A DNA stretch of 64,000 nucleotides from Saccharomycopsis crataegensis (GCF_037102585.1 NW_027043829.1:124001-188000); one strand, 5' to 3'. Positions 41,548 to 52,693 are shown, numbered from the stretch's first letter. Notes: generated by a model not told the origin, from the letters alone. Numbers and translations are program-made.

Positions 41548-41727
41548 ATGGCCGACTCTAATTTAATCATCGATGTGCTTATTGCCATCATCTTGCCTCC
41601 AGTTGCTGTCTACATCAAGGAAGGTACTACCTCTCCATTCTGGATTAATCTTATCTTGTGTCTTTTCGTCTGGTTCCCAGCTATCCTTCATGCCCTTTAC
41701 GTTGTCTTCAAGAACCGTAACAATTGA
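41548..41727 (+). CDS. PMP3: Pmp3-type plasma-membrane proteolipid
   Basis: A 59-residue protein of the UPF0057/Pmp3 family with two hydrophobic segments (about 7-23 and 31-53). The family block ILPPVAVYIKEG follows the first segment and WFPAILHALYVVF ends the second. In S. cerevisiae Pmp3 (55 residues) maintains plasma-membrane potential and salt tolerance under sphingolipid and Pkc control. The relatives Sna2-4 have longer C-terminal tails, so Pmp3 fits best. The ATG at 41548 is preceded by an A-rich leader. Divergent from VPS8, sharing about 270 bp. Confidence 0.88.
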   Translation: MADSNLIIDVLIAIILPPVAVYIKEGTTSPFWINLILCLFVWFPAILHALYVVFKNRNN

Positions 41728-42780
41728 AGATGGGTAAACACTGACCTGAAAAAGCTGAAGTTTATCGAATTGCACCCAAAATGACAGAGCTGCTCTTTTT
41801 CATGTTGTTGTTTCAAGAAACAATTAATTGCTCCTATTTTTTATTTTTTATTTTTATCTCTAACGGTGCATTACCGCGCTCTTTTTTTTTCCCTACTCTT
41901 GCTAACAATAATCGGTTTGCAACATGATATTCTTAAAAGATACCAATCAATTTATTTTAGTTTACATTAACTACGCTATCTGAAATGAAAAAAAAAAAAA
42001 ATAGTACAAAATAATACGAATAAAAACCCAATTTTTGTGTGTGTGTGTATGTGTGTGTTTGTATTATCACTGCTGAACCATTCTGGCGGTTGTGGGTGCT
42101 GAGCATAAACAAACGCCTACTCCAGTTATCCGGGTCTTCCCGCCTGGTTACCCGGTGGTGATAGAACACCAACAACAGCCGTGGCCGAAGCATGTCTTCG
42201 CGTGTTGCTCCGGTAGTCGTATACAATTATTACTACTTATTCTGCCTTTCTGTCTTTCTGTAACAGTTTCTTGTCTGGTGTTGTATTACAATTTTTATGT
42301 AATCACTGTAGTTATCTAGCTATTGCTTTGATGCCCTTCATTTTTTATACATGGGGTTGTTTTTTTGTTTTTTTTTTTGTCTTGGTAATGATCGAGCAAA
42401 CAATAGGCAATTGAATTGGCCATTTCCTGACACATTCTTAGCATGACTTGTACAGAATTTGACTATCGTTTCAAAAATGAAGAAAATAGATTCATGAAAG
42501 TCTTCCTCATTTTTTTTTTTTTTTCCCTTTGCTTGATTGCTGTTTATACACAATTATCTGTCAATACCTACATCGCCAACTGTGTAAAAAAAACCATGGC
42601 CTTCAAGTTTTAAATGGAGAATAAAATATTCATGAATCAGTAGTCTATGTACATGGAAAGAAAGACAGAAAGAAAGAAAGAAAGAAGAAAAAAAAAAAAG
42701 TTGACCATTTCAATAAACTATGGTGACCCTTAGATGATAGATAGCTAAAAAGATCAGAATGATGATAAAAATTAAAGCAA
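41728..42780. other. PMP3-EHD3 convergent intergenic region
   Basis: 1.05 kb between convergent genes. It contains a Reb1-type site, T and A tracts, a GT array near 42040 and an AAAG-type run near 42660-42690. The plus frame 42092-42319 has no ATG but encodes a Cys-Cys followed by a hydrophobic tail; I do not call it. Confidence 0.5.
42148..42155. promoter_or_regulatory. Reb1-type site TTACCCGG
   Basis: Perfect match to the Reb1 consensus, placed between convergent genes rather than in a promoter. Reb1 can cause roadblock termination of RNA polymerase II in yeast, so a termination role is possible. Confidence 0.45.
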
Positions 42781-44325
42781 TTACTCTTCAATCCAATTGA
42801 TGTATTGAGAGTCAAATTCGTGTTCTTTAGTTTTTCTTTCCAAAACATTGTTGACCTTCCAGTTCACTCCTACCTTATTGTGATATTTGGTAGTGAATTT
42901 GTTAAGAACTTCTTTTCTAGTTGGGGCATAATCCCTCTTTGAGCCATCATTCCCGGTGATGTAATCTTTAATCTCCGTTTCACTTGGCAAACCCATGTTG
43001 AAAGGATAATGTCTGTAAGAATTCAAGAATTGACCATTACCAAAGTCTTGCAATTCGCTATATTTGATCGATGACTTGTTGGTGAATAACGAGTGGATTT
43101 CTTGTATTGGGATTTCACTCAATTCCTTGTATTTCCAAGTTGGAGCATTAGTTTTTTCAATCAATTTTTTACTGACACCTTCGATGAAATCATTAGATTG
43201 AGAGTTCAACAATAAGTTTTCGGCGACAATCAATTCTTGGGTGATAGCCGCTTTGTTGTTATAATTGGCACCGGCGTTCAACAATTCATTGGCGATTTTC
43301 AAGGATAGCAAAGATTTAGATTGTAAAGTGTCCAATAGTTGTTGAGCAAATTGAACAGTGGTTTCACTAGCCTCGACATTGTGGATCTCGTCAATTAAAC
43401 TTTTGAAAATCTCTTCGGTGTTCTTGAAAGCGAAAATCTTATCGACAAAGTTCCGTTGTTCATTGGATAACTTGAATTTGTGATCGCTTGGAATTGGATC
43501 GGTGAATTCCTCAATCGCGTTGTTAACAATAGCATGGTATTCTCCTACTTTTTCATTGATCGCAGAAATATCTTCGAACTTACCTTCCGAGAATGAATTC
43601 AACAATTCGTTTTGTGGAATGTTCAAAGCTCCCAATCTTTTAGTCAATTCTTCCAATCTAACACTTGGGACGTAATGGGTAGCAAAACCGGCAATCAAGT
43701 TATCAACACCATTCAATGATTCTCCGGTGAAGGCTAAATATTTACCCAAGTTACCATCCATTCTTGGTAAAAAGAAACTGGTTCCAACATCAGGGAAAAA
43801 ACCAATATCCATTTCTGGCATGGCGATTCTGGTGTTTTCAGTAGCCACTCTGAATGGAGCGTGAACTGATAAACCAACACCACCACCCATTGTGATACCA
43901 TCCATGTAACTAACAATTGGTTTTGGGTAAATTGATAATAAATAGTTCATGGAATATTCTTTGTAGAAGAAATCAAGAGCAGATTCGGGGTTGCCTTCAA
44001 TGACATCTTTAGCTGCTTGAGCGACATCTCCACCAGCACAGAAAGCCTTCGAAGACGAAGAGTTGATGATAATGGCATTGGTGGAATTACTGGCACGGTA
44101 TTCCAACAATCTTGGGATGATTTTATTAACGATACTGGTATTCAAAGCATTTAACTTGTTTGGTCTGTTCAAAGTGACAATTCTGGCAGTATTTTCATTC
44201 TTGAAGATGACGTCTTGTTCACCGGCAGCGACGGTGGAATATGAACTTTTAGGAAACTGTCTTGTTACGTATTGGTTCAATCGACTGGCCATTGGGGCTC
44301 TTGATGATTTGAAAGCTCTCAACAT
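42781..44325 (-). CDS. EHD3: Mitochondrial 3-hydroxyisobutyryl-CoA hydrolase (Ehd3 type)
   Basis: Enoyl-CoA hydratase-superfamily enzyme of valine catabolism; in S. cerevisiae Ehd3 is also a mitoribosome-associated protein. 514 residues. The first 35 are Arg/Ser-rich with no acidic residue (MLRAFKSSRAPMASRLNQYV), a likely mitochondrial presequence. The domain spans about 38-505: TLNRPNKLNALN, the oxyanion-hole segment SKAFCAGGDV, TMGGGVGLS and the catalytic-Glu segment MPEMDIGFFPDVG. The C-terminal hydrolase half includes the typical Gln/Leu-rich helices. Start ATG at 44325. Length and motifs fit the family well. Confidence 0.93.
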   Translation of the reverse strand: MLRAFKSSRAPMASRLNQYVTRQFPKSSYSTVAAGEQDVIFKNENTARIVTLNRPNKLNALNTSIVNKIIPRLLEYRASNSTNAIIINSSSSKAFCAGGDVAQAAKDVIEGNPESALDFFYKEYSMNYLLSIYPKPIVSYMDGITMGGGVGLSVHAPFRVATENTRIAMPEMDIGFFPDVGTSFFLPRMDGNLGKYLAFTGESLNGVDNLIAGFATHYVPSVRLEELTKRLGALNIPQNELLNSFSEGKFEDISAINEKVGEYHAIVNNAIEEFTDPIPSDHKFKLSNEQRNFVDKIFAFKNTEEIFKSLIDEIHNVEASETTVQFAQQLLDTLQSKSLLSLKIANELLNAGANYNNKAAITQELIVAENLLLNSQSNDFIEGVSKKLIEKTNAPTWKYKELSEIPIQEIHSLFTNKSSIKYSELQDFGNGQFLNSYRHYPFNMGLPSETEIKDYITGNDGSKRDYAPTRKEVLNKFTTKYHNKVGVNWKVNNVLERKTKEHEFDSQYINWIEE

Positions 44326-45076
44326 TGTGTACCTGTATATTATTATTTTCTCAAAAACAAATGACTAGCGCTATTTTGGATACTGTCCCTGTTGTCGATT
44401 AGGAGAGGTAGAAGAGGACTTCTGGAAATATAATAACCGGTATTCTTGTGATGAGGGTTGTTGTTCAGAGTACTCGATATACCGTAAGGCATAGTAAAAC
44501 TTGATATTCCACCCAAAGTTGTTGAAAAAAAAAAAAAAAAGGTGGGCCAGAGATCCTAACAAGCTTTGGGGCATAGCATGTGATGGGCGCCTCCATATGC
44601 ATGGCCATTTAGACGTCGACGTCTTGCTTGGGCAACAGCTTTTCAAACAGCAGAAAATTGAGCCTATTGTCCTCATGAGAGACTTGGGCTTATTACACTT
44701 GTGTTAGGCTTTTAATTTTTGTACTTTCTAGGTTCCTGGGCTCGTCTCTGTTGATAATATGGCGTATTTGTTTGTCCGCAGTCAGATATCTGATTGACAC
44801 AAAACTTGAAGAAGTCCGATTCAAAATGCCAACTTGTTAAGACGATTATTTTTTTTTTTTTATTTTCATTGCTACAAAAGGAGGTTGAAATTTTTTCCAA
44901 GTTTCTGCACTAATATGGGGGTCAGGCATTGTAAAATGTGTGGTTTTACGTATAAAATCTATTTGATGATATCAGACTGTTTTTGTTGGCGGGCGAGATT
45001 TTGAATTTTTCTTGTTTTTTTGTTTATTTTTTTTTGGGTACTTTCTTATTTCTATTCACCCTTTACACCATAAAAC
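44326..45076. other. Divergent promoter region EHD3 / decayed gene
   Basis: 751 bp with an A tract of about 16 (44525-44540) and T tracts near 44850 and 45025. No gene seen. Confidence 0.5.
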
Positions 45077-46428
45077 ATGAGCTCCCAAGATGATCTCTAC
45101 GAAAGAAGAAGAGCTTTGCAAACGTTAAAGAAGAAGAGCTTTGTTCAACGTTAAAGAAGAAGATTCCCCTTTTGAAGAATATGAACAACAAGTGAAGGAT
45201 ATATGGCTTAAAAGGGATACCAAAACAAGGGTTCTCCCAAGGAAATTTAATTTGAATCTAAAAAGGAGCCCCCATCCTCCAAAGTATTCTAATTTGGATT
45301 TGAATGATTGCTCTGAGATGGAGAAAAATAATGTTTTCGCTCTCAGGCATGAAACCCCTGATTTTTCAAGTGATACCATCGCTGCAAGAATTCAACAGGC
45401 TGCTGAAGAAATATTTGCTATCAACTTCATGTCAACTCTGGATGGAAATCAGGTGCACCCTGGTGTTTCCAATCTGTACGATGAAAATAATGAAGATGAT
45501 TCGGCAGAAAGTGACAGGGAGGATGTATTGGAAAGCAATACTGAAGAATTTGTATATGGTGATCTAAATGAAGAAGAGGAACCCCCAGAAAATAGATTTG
45601 GTTTAATAAATGCACAAATTTTTCAAGAATCATATGTTGATTCCATAGAAAAAAAGCAGAGACTTCTATAATGACCTCCGAAACGTGGTGCTTGAGCGCC
45701 CATACTGGAACGCCAAGTACCATGAAATGGGTTTCAATAGCAATAGGGCCAAGAAAACTGATTGATATACTTCCTGAAGAAGATATTGTAAAATCAGTGG
45801 GGGGTTAAATCGAAACATGCTAAAGAGAATTCATTGGTATGCAAAAAATAAAGAATTAGAGAAATTTTGGAAGAAGGTGGGGTTCAGATCATGCAAAAAA
45901 GATAATGTCGAATTTCATTTTATTGTAGTTCATTTTATAAGGGTTATACATTATTGCGATTTTATAATGTATAATGTATAATGTATAATGTATAATGTAT
46001 AATGTATAATGTATAATGTATAATGTATAATGTATAATGTATAATGTATAATAAACATTAAATGCTTCGAATTTGGAGGAAAATTTATCAATAATCAAAT
46101 TTATGTATCCATGGAGGTGGTTCTTCATTCGGCGTGAAATCAGGAGCCTATAGCCCAGAAAGAAGCCTCAGACTTGGAAAACTGGGCGAAGAAGCTTTGA
46201 TCATCTGATCTTAACTTTTATTCTCTAAGAGCAGATACACCTTTGTCAAGTACCATACCATGGCGTAGATTAAAATCAATGAAGAAGTTAGTTGATTTAA
46301 TTGTATCTCCTTTTACATTAGTATCCCATCAGGTGCTGAAATTCATTACGAGGTCCAAAGAGGAAGTTATCATCGAAGATAATTCAGAATATAGTTCTCC
46401 AGAGCGTATTCTACAACAACAACAGTGA
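45077..46428 (+). pseudogene. Decayed protein-coding gene of unknown family
   Basis: An ATG at 45077 opens MSSQDDLYERRRAL and then meets a stop caused by an imperfect 25/26-bp direct repeat (45110-45160), which shifts the frame. The frame resumes at 45145-45671 with an acidic, hydrophilic protein (EEYEQQVKDIW, IQQAAEEIFAINF, an Asp/Glu-rich stretch). A second one-base frameshift near 45655 leads into another coding-like piece (DFYNDLRNVVLERPYWNAKY) that stops near 45766. Fragments such as LEKFWKKVGFR (about 45855) and VLKFITRSKEE (about 46335-46370) suggest it continued further, but a 7-bp satellite interrupts it. I do not recognise the family. Alternatively the 45141-45671 frame could still be expressed. 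Confidence 0.6.
45963..46051. repeat. TATAATG tandem array (7-bp unit)
   Basis: About twelve perfect copies of TATAATG inside the decayed gene region. Confidence 0.93.
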
Positions 46429-46733
46429 GAATTGATGATCTCACCAGGAAATTTGGCTTCCTCCAAGTTTGAGACTGATTTCCTATTTATATATTGCAAT
46501 CTATTTGACGATTGATTACCTGAAATATTATCGACTACTATGGACTGAAGATTGTGCTGTGCTACAATAAACCAGATAATGAACATTATAATACAATAAC
46601 CTCTATACCAAGAAAACAGGAGAAAAAAAAATGAAAACGAAAAACAAAAATATGGAATATTATCGATTATCTATTATTAGTACAATGATAAGTATCTATA
46701 ATCTATCATCTAACAGTACAATAATGACAAGTT
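46429..46733. other. Flank between decayed gene and TOH1 3' end
   Basis: AT-rich, nothing recognisable beyond the TOH1 3' flank. Confidence 0.4.
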
Positions 46734-47978
46734 CTAGAACAAGCACAACAACACCCCGCACAAAGATTGCATGGCAAACATGAAATACTTGTTAAGGAAA
46801 CCATCAGTAGAACTCATTCCTGAGCTTGCCGGTTTGGTATTGGAGACGCTAGTCAAGGTTTTAGTGGTTTCGGTGTCTTCGGAAGAGATCCAGGAATTAA
46901 CGTCGTCAGCACTAATCTCAGCATCAAATGAGGTGCTGTTGGAAATAAACACAATAGCATTACCTTGAGAGTCGAACACCACACCTCCTGACATTGTTGA
47001 TTCAGTGTCACGTTCGATGTACCCGTCAACAGAGATACCGTAGTCAATATACCCAGTACCTTGGTAATCATGGATAGTAGAATATAAATGGTTTCTTTCA
47101 GTATAGTTAATTGACTCGAAAATATCAAATTCCCCACACCCAGAGGTCCAGCATGAGCAATTACTGTTAGTTGGGTATTGGGAAGTTCTAGGAATATGAT
47201 CATTTAACAACCAAATGGCAGGCAAATCGTAATAGTCGGTTGAAGTGTCGGTGACCACCGATTCGGTTGGCATTTGGAAAGAAAACAAAAACATCTTGAT
47301 ATCGCCATAAAAACCATGGTAAGCGACGTTATCAGATCTATAAACCCCACAGTCGTTATTGATACCGGATTTCCCACAGCTGACGTTTGAGAAAATCACG
47401 TATTCTTCATCGGAATTGATCAAGGTGTTGTTTGCCAAAAGGGTAGAAGAGCTGGCGGAAGAAACCCCGTCAGAATCAGCGTAAGTTAAAGCCTTACCGA
47501 GACAGGTCGAGTTGTCCCCGGCTTTTGTCAAGAATGTGACATTATCCGACGTCTGACTGGAAGCATCGAAATAAGATAATCTTTTCCACTCACTACTAGA
47601 AGAGTCACCGTAAGTGTAATCGTCGGAGACATAGTAGGCAAAAGATTCCAAAATCAAAGGCCCACGGAAATGCACGGACACCCCTTGGTCAAGAGGAGAA
47701 GTAGGGCCGGAAAATTCGACCCAATCGCTGGAAAGTTCACAGGTACAGGAGTCTTTGTACATATTGGAGATTGATTTGACCTGTTGGTAGTAACCAGTAT
47801 ACCCGTAGTTAGCGAACTCGAGGACATCGAATTGCAGAGAGTATTGTTGTGAAGTGGAACTTGAACTGCTCTGGGCACTGGCCTGGGACTGTGAGGCGGC
47901 AGGCTGCTGCCCATTGAAGTCGGCGAGCACCTGAAGGCATACGAGAGATATGGTCGATAGGAGGGTTGTGGTGAGCAT
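46734..47978 (-). CDS. TOH1: Tos1-family GPI-type cell-wall protein (Toh1/YJL171C type)
   Basis: 414 residues from the ATG at 47978, chosen because it directly starts a signal peptide (MLTTTLLSTISLVCLQVLA); the longer frame adds 21 residues from a TTG. After a Gln/Ser-rich stretch comes the DUF2403 block (FANYGYTGYYQQV ... DSCTCELSSDWVEFSG), then the DUF2401 Tos1-like domain with YDLPAIWLLNDHIPRTSQYPT, NCSCWTSGCGEFDIFE and GGVVFDSQGN. These match S. cerevisiae YJL171C closely. The C-terminus has a small-residue stretch and a hydrophobic tail, consistent with GPI attachment. The Tos1 domain resembles glycosyl hydrolases, but no enzymatic role is firmly known to me. Many N-glycosylation sequons. 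Confidence 0.92.
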   Translation of the reverse strand: MLTTTLLSTISLVCLQVLADFNGQQPAASQSQASAQSSSSSTSQQYSLQFDVLEFANYGYTGYYQQVKSISNMYKDSCTCELSSDWVEFSGPTSPLDQGVSVHFRGPLILESFAYYVSDDYTYGDSSSSEWKRLSYFDASSQTSDNVTFLTKAGDNSTCLGKALTYADSDGVSSASSSTLLANNTLINSDEEYVIFSNVSCGKSGINNDCGVYRSDNVAYHGFYGDIKMFLFSFQMPTESVVTDTSTDYYDLPAIWLLNDHIPRTSQYPTNSNCSCWTSGCGEFDIFESINYTERNHLYSTIHDYQGTGYIDYGISVDGYIERDTESTMSGGVVFDSQGNAIVFISNSTSFDAEISADDVNSWISSEDTETTKTLTSVSNTKPASSGMSSTDGFLNKYFMFAMQSLCGVLLCLF

Positions 47979-49077
47979 GGTGCTTGGCAAATAAAAGCGA
48001 AGAATATACAGTGTGGTAGTAGATCCGGGGGATAGTTGCACCAGACAGGGGAGGGGGAGAGAGAGATGGGCTGGTCTTTATATATCCCCCGAAAAAGCAT
48101 ATATGCCTATACAGTCCGTCAGTGGTCGGTGGTGCTTCGAGGCTTTGAGGTCGCAGTTACCCCCCTGTCGGCCACTTGCAACCGCTGTTGGGAACGAGGC
48201 TGATGGTGGTGATGAAGAGTCTGGCCGCCGCAGGAGGGCAGTACCTATTGTTTTGTCGGGGATCTCAATGGTGTGGGTGGATGAGGTGCTGTTGCTCTGC
48301 AGAATACTGTCGATTACAGTTGTAGGTAGGTAGGTGTATTGCACAACAACCAGCCATTCGCCGCGATGTGGTTTTTGACAGTTGATGAGAATTAAAGACC
48401 TTTTGCGGAAAGCAAATTGGTGGCACTGCGCCCTCGTTACCGTGCGTCGCCAAAGCCCCGAATATCCACGCTTTCGTTGTAATAACCACTGTACTTATCC
48501 CCGGTTGCTACACCAGTGCCGGCTTGTTTGGGAAGGGCTTCCAGTAGCTGGTTGACTGGCAGTGATCCAAATTAGAAAACACAAGGGAAGAAAAGGAAAG
48601 AAAAGGAAAGAAAACCATATTCTATTCGGTGTTTGCGCAACCAAGGATTCTTCCGTCAAACACCGAGGCTGTATAAACTTTTTGCTCTGTTAAGGTTTAC
48701 GATGCCACAAACATGGCGAAGTGTAGGGTAGGCATTCATTTCTTTTTCTTTTCTTTTTTTGTGTTATATTATGTATTGTGTGTTGTCTATTTGCTTTTTT
48801 TTTTTTTTCTTCTTCTACATCTCCCTTTATTTCATCTTGTAATCGTTTCTTTTTTAATTGTTTTCAACCTCGCCAAAAATGTGCACCTAAACACATTAAT
48901 TACTATTGAAGTTCAAGCTAGAGGGACAAAAAAAAAAAAAAAAAAGAATAGTATATTACACCTTGAGACACTGCCATCTCTAAGAAAAAAAAAAATTCTG
49001 ATATATACATGACAACGTAGTATCCACCCAAATGGACCACAATAATATTAAATCGACCAATTAGCAAACAACACCCT
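47979..49077. other. TOH1 promoter / PET191 3' flank
   Basis: 1.1 kb. GAAAAG-type repeats (48585-48615), long T tracts (48796-48810) and A tracts (48928-48945). Typical of a long promoter for a regulated wall-protein gene. No gene seen. Confidence 0.5.
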
Positions 49078-49498
49078 TCAGGTCCTTTTGATACTACTGA
49101 ATTTATCCAACTCCTTCAACTTCCGGTACTCTTCTAGAGGATCAAAGTCCCCGGTAGACAACTTCTCGTAAGTTTCGTCATATTTACCAGTAGACAATGC
49201 CCCATTTCCTCTGAATCTCTTGGACCGATCCACGGCCCCCGACTTGCACTCGAAGAAAGATCTGAACAAATCCTGGCATATTTCTGGCACCTCGTCTCTC
49301 AATTTAGGATTGGTCACACATTCTTTTGGAGTATGGCGGTTGATGAGCACACACGGTGATCGCTGGAGGCAAATCGCGAGGGCTTTTTTCTGGTCTTTGC
49401 AACTATTAGCGGAAACCCCAGTTAGTCGATTGTACGCAAATAAAAAAAAAATAAAAAAAAAATTAACATATAACTACTACTACTCACCTTGCAGGCAT
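49078..49498 (-). CDS. PET191: Cytochrome c oxidase assembly factor Pet191, spliced
   Basis: Twin-Cx9C protein of the mitochondrial intermembrane space needed to assemble complex IV. Exon 1 (49488-49498) has only 11 coding bases. The 85-nt intron (49403-49487) has donor GTGAGT, branch GACTAAC and acceptor ATAG. Exon 2 runs 49402-49078. The join gives MPASCKDQKKALAICLQRSPCV, followed by HTPKECVTNP, ICQDLFRSFFECKSGAVDRSKRF and NGALSTGKYDETYE (in pieces), matching yeast Pet191, with the Cys pairs at the expected spacing. Product 111 residues, as expected. The intact frame in exon 2 alone would lose the first Cys pair. Divergent from MTR4. Confidence 0.93.
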
Positions 49499-49655
49499 TT
49501 TCTTTGACTTATTGTGACCTAATTATATATATATATATATATATTTATTATATCTCCTCGATATCTGTAGATAACAAAGAAGGTGAGAGCATTTTTTCTT
49601 TATTTTTTTTTTTTTTTGTGGTTACGCAGCCCGCCGGGCAGGAAGAAGAAATGAT

Positions 49656-49666
49656 AAAAAAATTTT
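49656..49666. promoter_or_regulatory. RRPE-like element upstream of MTR4
   Basis: AAAAAAATTTT resembles the RRPE core (AAAAATTTT), 82 bp upstream of the MTR4 ATG. Confidence 0.4.
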
Positions 49667-49679
49667 ATTTTTGGCATCT

Positions 49680-49687
49680 GCGATGAG
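49680..49687 (+). promoter_or_regulatory. PAC element upstream of MTR4
   Basis: GCGATGAG, a perfect PAC core, 61 bp upstream of the MTR4 ATG. Confidence 0.6.
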
Positions 49688-49747
49688 AAAGAAGTTGGTT
49701 GAAAGAACGATAACTGTTTGTCAGACCGTCTTGTTGCAACAGAAACC

Positions 49748-52693
49748 ATGTCTGACTCCGAGGAAACCCGCGTGGTTAAGAAGCGGAAGTTGGAAGATAA
49801 TCCTGTCGCTTCTGACGATGCTGAACAGAAGGATGTCGAAGAAATTGTTGAGATCAACGGTGAAAAACCAAAGAGACCACCAGCAAAAGTCTATCCTTTC
49901 ACATTAGATACTTTCCAGAGAGACGCGATTGACTGTATTGAAAATGATAGATCTGTCCTTGTGGCTGCCCATACCTCGGCAGGTAAAACTGTGGTGGCAG
50001 AGTACGCCATTGCTCAATCTCTTCGAGACAAACAAAGAGTGATCTATACTTCTCCAATTAAAGCGTTATCGAATCAAAAATACAGAGAATTATCAGCAGA
50101 ATTCGGCGATGTCGGGCTTATGACTGGTGATGTGACCATTAACCCTGACGCCGGGTGTCTTGTCATGACCACCGAAATTTTGAGATCGATGTTGTACAGA
50201 GGTTCCGAAGTGATGCGTGAAGTTGCCTGGGTAATTTTCGATGAGGTTCATTATATGAGAGATAAGGAAAGAGGGGTTGTTTGGGAAGAAACCATCATCT
50301 TATTACCTGACAAGGTCCATTATGTTTTCTTGTCTGCCACCATTCCTAACGGTAAAGAATTTGCCGATTGGATCGCCAAAATCCACAACCAAGAATGTCG
50401 TATTGTTTACACCGATTATAGACCTACTCCGTTACAGCATTACTTGTTTCCAGCTAATGGCGATGGGATTCATTTGGTTGTTGATGAAAAGGGGGTTTTC
50501 AGAGAGGAAAACTTCCAGAAAGCAATGGCAGCAATTAGTGATAAAACCGGCGATGACCCAGGATCAGTCAATGGTAGAAACAATAAGAAGGGTCAAAGTT
50601 TTAAAGGCAATAAACAAGGAGGCTCCTCGGATATCTACAAGATTGTGAAGATGGTTTGGATGAAGAAGTACAACCCAGTGATTGTTTTCTCTTTCTCCAA
50701 GAGAGACTGTGAGTCTTTGGCTCTCAAAATGTCCAAATTGGATTTCAACAACGATGAAGAAAAAGATACTTTGGGGAAAATTTTCAATAATGCTATCAGC
50801 ATTTTGCCAGAAAGTGATCAAGGATTGCCACAAATTAAAAATATTTTACCATTATTGAAAAGAGGTATTGGTATCCATCATTCGGGTTTATTACCAATTC
50901 TTAAAGAAATTATCGAAATTCTTTTCCAAGAAGGGTTACTCAAGGTTTTATTTGCTACAGAAACATTTTCTATTGGGTTGAATATGCCTGCCAAAACTGT
51001 GGTCTTCACCTCCGTCCGTAAATGGGACGGTAATGGTTTTAGATGGGTGAGTGGCGGTGAATATATTCAAATGAGTGGTAGAGCTGGTAGAAGAGGGATT
51101 GATGATCGTGGGATTGTTATTATGATGATCGACGAAAAGATGGAACCTCAAGTTGCCAAAGGTATGGTGAAAGGTGTTAGTGATAGATTGGATTCGGCGT
51201 TCCATTTAGGTTATAACATGATTTTGAATTTGATGAGAGTCGAAGGTATCTCTCCAGAATATTTGCTTGAAAATTCCTTTTATCAGTTCCAAAGTGTTAC
51301 TGCGGTCCCAGAAATGGAAAAAACGTTAGAAACTAAAGAAGACGAACTTGCCAACTTCCACATTGCTGACGAGGCATCGATAAAAGAATATTACGAATTG
51401 AGAAATAATTTGAATAATTATAATAAGGATATGGTCGAAGTTCTCACCCATCCTTCTAATGTTTTGAATTTCTTGCAAAACGGGAGATTGATAAAAGTGA
51501 AAATTCCAAACAACGCCAACCCTGAAGAACCATTTGAGTATGGTTGGGGTGCGGTCACTAATTTCAACAAGCGGGTTAATAAGAGAAATCCAAGTCAAAC
51601 TTACCCAGATCACGAATCATATATTGTGGAAGTTTTGATCACCAAAATGTTTGCTGACTCCCCATCAAACTTAATTAAATTGTTCAATCCTAATTTGCCA
51701 ATGGGGATTAGACCTGTCAAACAAGGTGAAGAATCGAAATGTGAAATTATTCCAATTACCTTGAATTCCATCGAAGCGATTTCCAAAGTCCGTATTTATT
51801 TGCCTAGTGATTTCAAGTCCACCAGTCAAAAGAGAACTGTCGGTAAAAGCATCAACGAAGTGAGCAAAAGATTCCCAGATGGTATTCCATTATTAGACCC
51901 AATTGAAGATATGAAAATTGACGATAAAAGTTTCAAGATGTTGATCAAGAAAATTGAAGTATTGGAATCCAAATTGCATTCCAACTCTTTGGCCAACGCA
52001 ATCAATTTACAAAGCTTGTACGATGAATATTGTCAGAAGATTAAACTTGAACAATCCATCAAAACTTTGAAGAAACAAATCACCGAATCGAAATCGATCG
52101 TTCAATTGGACGATTTAAAGCATCGTAAAAGAGTTTTGAGAAGATTGGGGTTCACCACTCAATCGGACGTCATCGAATTGAAAGGACGTGTTGCTTGTGA
52201 CATTTCCACCGGGGATGAATTATTGATCACCGAATTAATCTTCAATGGTAATTTCAACGACTTGACCGCCAGTCAGTGTGCCGCATTATTGTCGTGTTTT
52301 GTATTTGAAGAACGATCAAAGGAGGTTCCAAGATTGAGACCAGAATTATCTGAACCACTTAAAGCGATGCAGGAGATTGCCCTCAAGATTGCCAAGGTGT
52401 CTAAGGATTGCAAGATTACCATCGTTGAAAAGGATTATGTCGAGTCTTTCAGATCGGAATTGATGGAAGTGGTATACTCGTGGTGTAATGGAGCAACTTT
52501 TACTCAGATTTGTAAAATGACCGATGTTTACGAAGGTAGTTTGATTAGAATGTTCAAGAGATTGGAAGAAATGATTAAGCAAATGATTGATGCTGCAAAG
52601 ACTATTGGAAATGCCGACTTGGAGAAGAAGATGGACAAAGCGTTGGAGTTGGTACATAGAGATATTGTCAGCTCTGGTTCTTTGTATTTGTGA
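49748..52693 (+). CDS. MTR4: TRAMP-complex DExH RNA helicase Mtr4
   Basis: 3'-to-5' RNA helicase that feeds the nuclear exosome in rRNA processing and RNA surveillance. 981 residues from the ATG at 49748; the frame extends ten codons upstream only to a TTG. Motifs: AHTSAGKT (Walker A, near 74), [22 protein letters not shown] (DExH), LSATIPN, then the helicase C half with [23 protein letters not shown] and [10 protein letters not shown]. The long arch/KOW insertion follows (about 560-770), then the C-terminal DSHCT domain ending in [12 protein letters not shown], as in yeast. It is shorter than S. cerevisiae Mtr4 (1073), mostly at the N-terminus. Confidence 0.97.
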   Translation: MSDSEETRVVKKRKLEDNPVASDDAEQKDVEEIVEINGEKPKRPPAKVYPFTLDTFQRDAIDCIENDRSVLVAAHTSAGKTVVAEYAIAQSLRDKQRVIYTSPIKALSNQKYRELSAEFGDVGLMTGDVTINPDAGCLVMTTEILRSMLYRGSEVMREVAWVIFDEVHYMRDKERGVVWEETIILLPDKVHYVFLSATIPNGKEFADWIAKIHNQECRIVYTDYRPTPLQHYLFPANGDGIHLVVDEKGVFREENFQKAMAAISDKTGDDPGSVNGRNNKKGQSFKGNKQGGSSDIYKIVKMVWMKKYNPVIVFSFSKRDCESLALKMSKLDFNNDEEKDTLGKIFNNAISILPESDQGLPQIKNILPLLKRGIGIHHSGLLPILKEIIEILFQEGLLKVLFATETFSIGLNMPAKTVVFTSVRKWDGNGFRWVSGGEYIQMSGRAGRRGIDDRGIVIMMIDEKMEPQVAKGMVKGVSDRLDSAFHLGYNMILNLMRVEGISPEYLLENSFYQFQSVTAVPEMEKTLETKEDELANFHIADEASIKEYYELRNNLNNYNKDMVEVLTHPSNVLNFLQNGRLIKVKIPNNANPEEPFEYGWGAVTNFNKRVNKRNPSQTYPDHESYIVEVLITKMFADSPSNLIKLFNPNLPMGIRPVKQGEESKCEIIPITLNSIEAISKVRIYLPSDFKSTSQKRTVGKSINEVSKRFPDGIPLLDPIEDMKIDDKSFKMLIKKIEVLESKLHSNSLANAINLQSLYDEYCQKIKLEQSIKTLKKQITESKSIVQLDDLKHRKRVLRRLGFTTQSDVIELKGRVACDISTGDELLITELIFNGNFNDLTASQCAALLSCFVFEERSKEVPRLRPELSEPLKAMQEIALKIAKVSKDCKITIVEKDYVESFRSELMEVVYSWCNGATFTQICKMTDVYEGSLIRMFKRLEEMIKQMIDAAKTIGNADLEKKMDKALELVHRDIVSSGSLYL

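Noticed and set aside
42092-42319. Plus-strand frame with Cys-Cys and a hydrophobic tail
   Set aside because: No ATG and no upstream exon I can support.
45889-46128. Minus-strand frame coding Tyr-Ile-His repeats
   Set aside because: It is only the translation of the TATAATG satellite.
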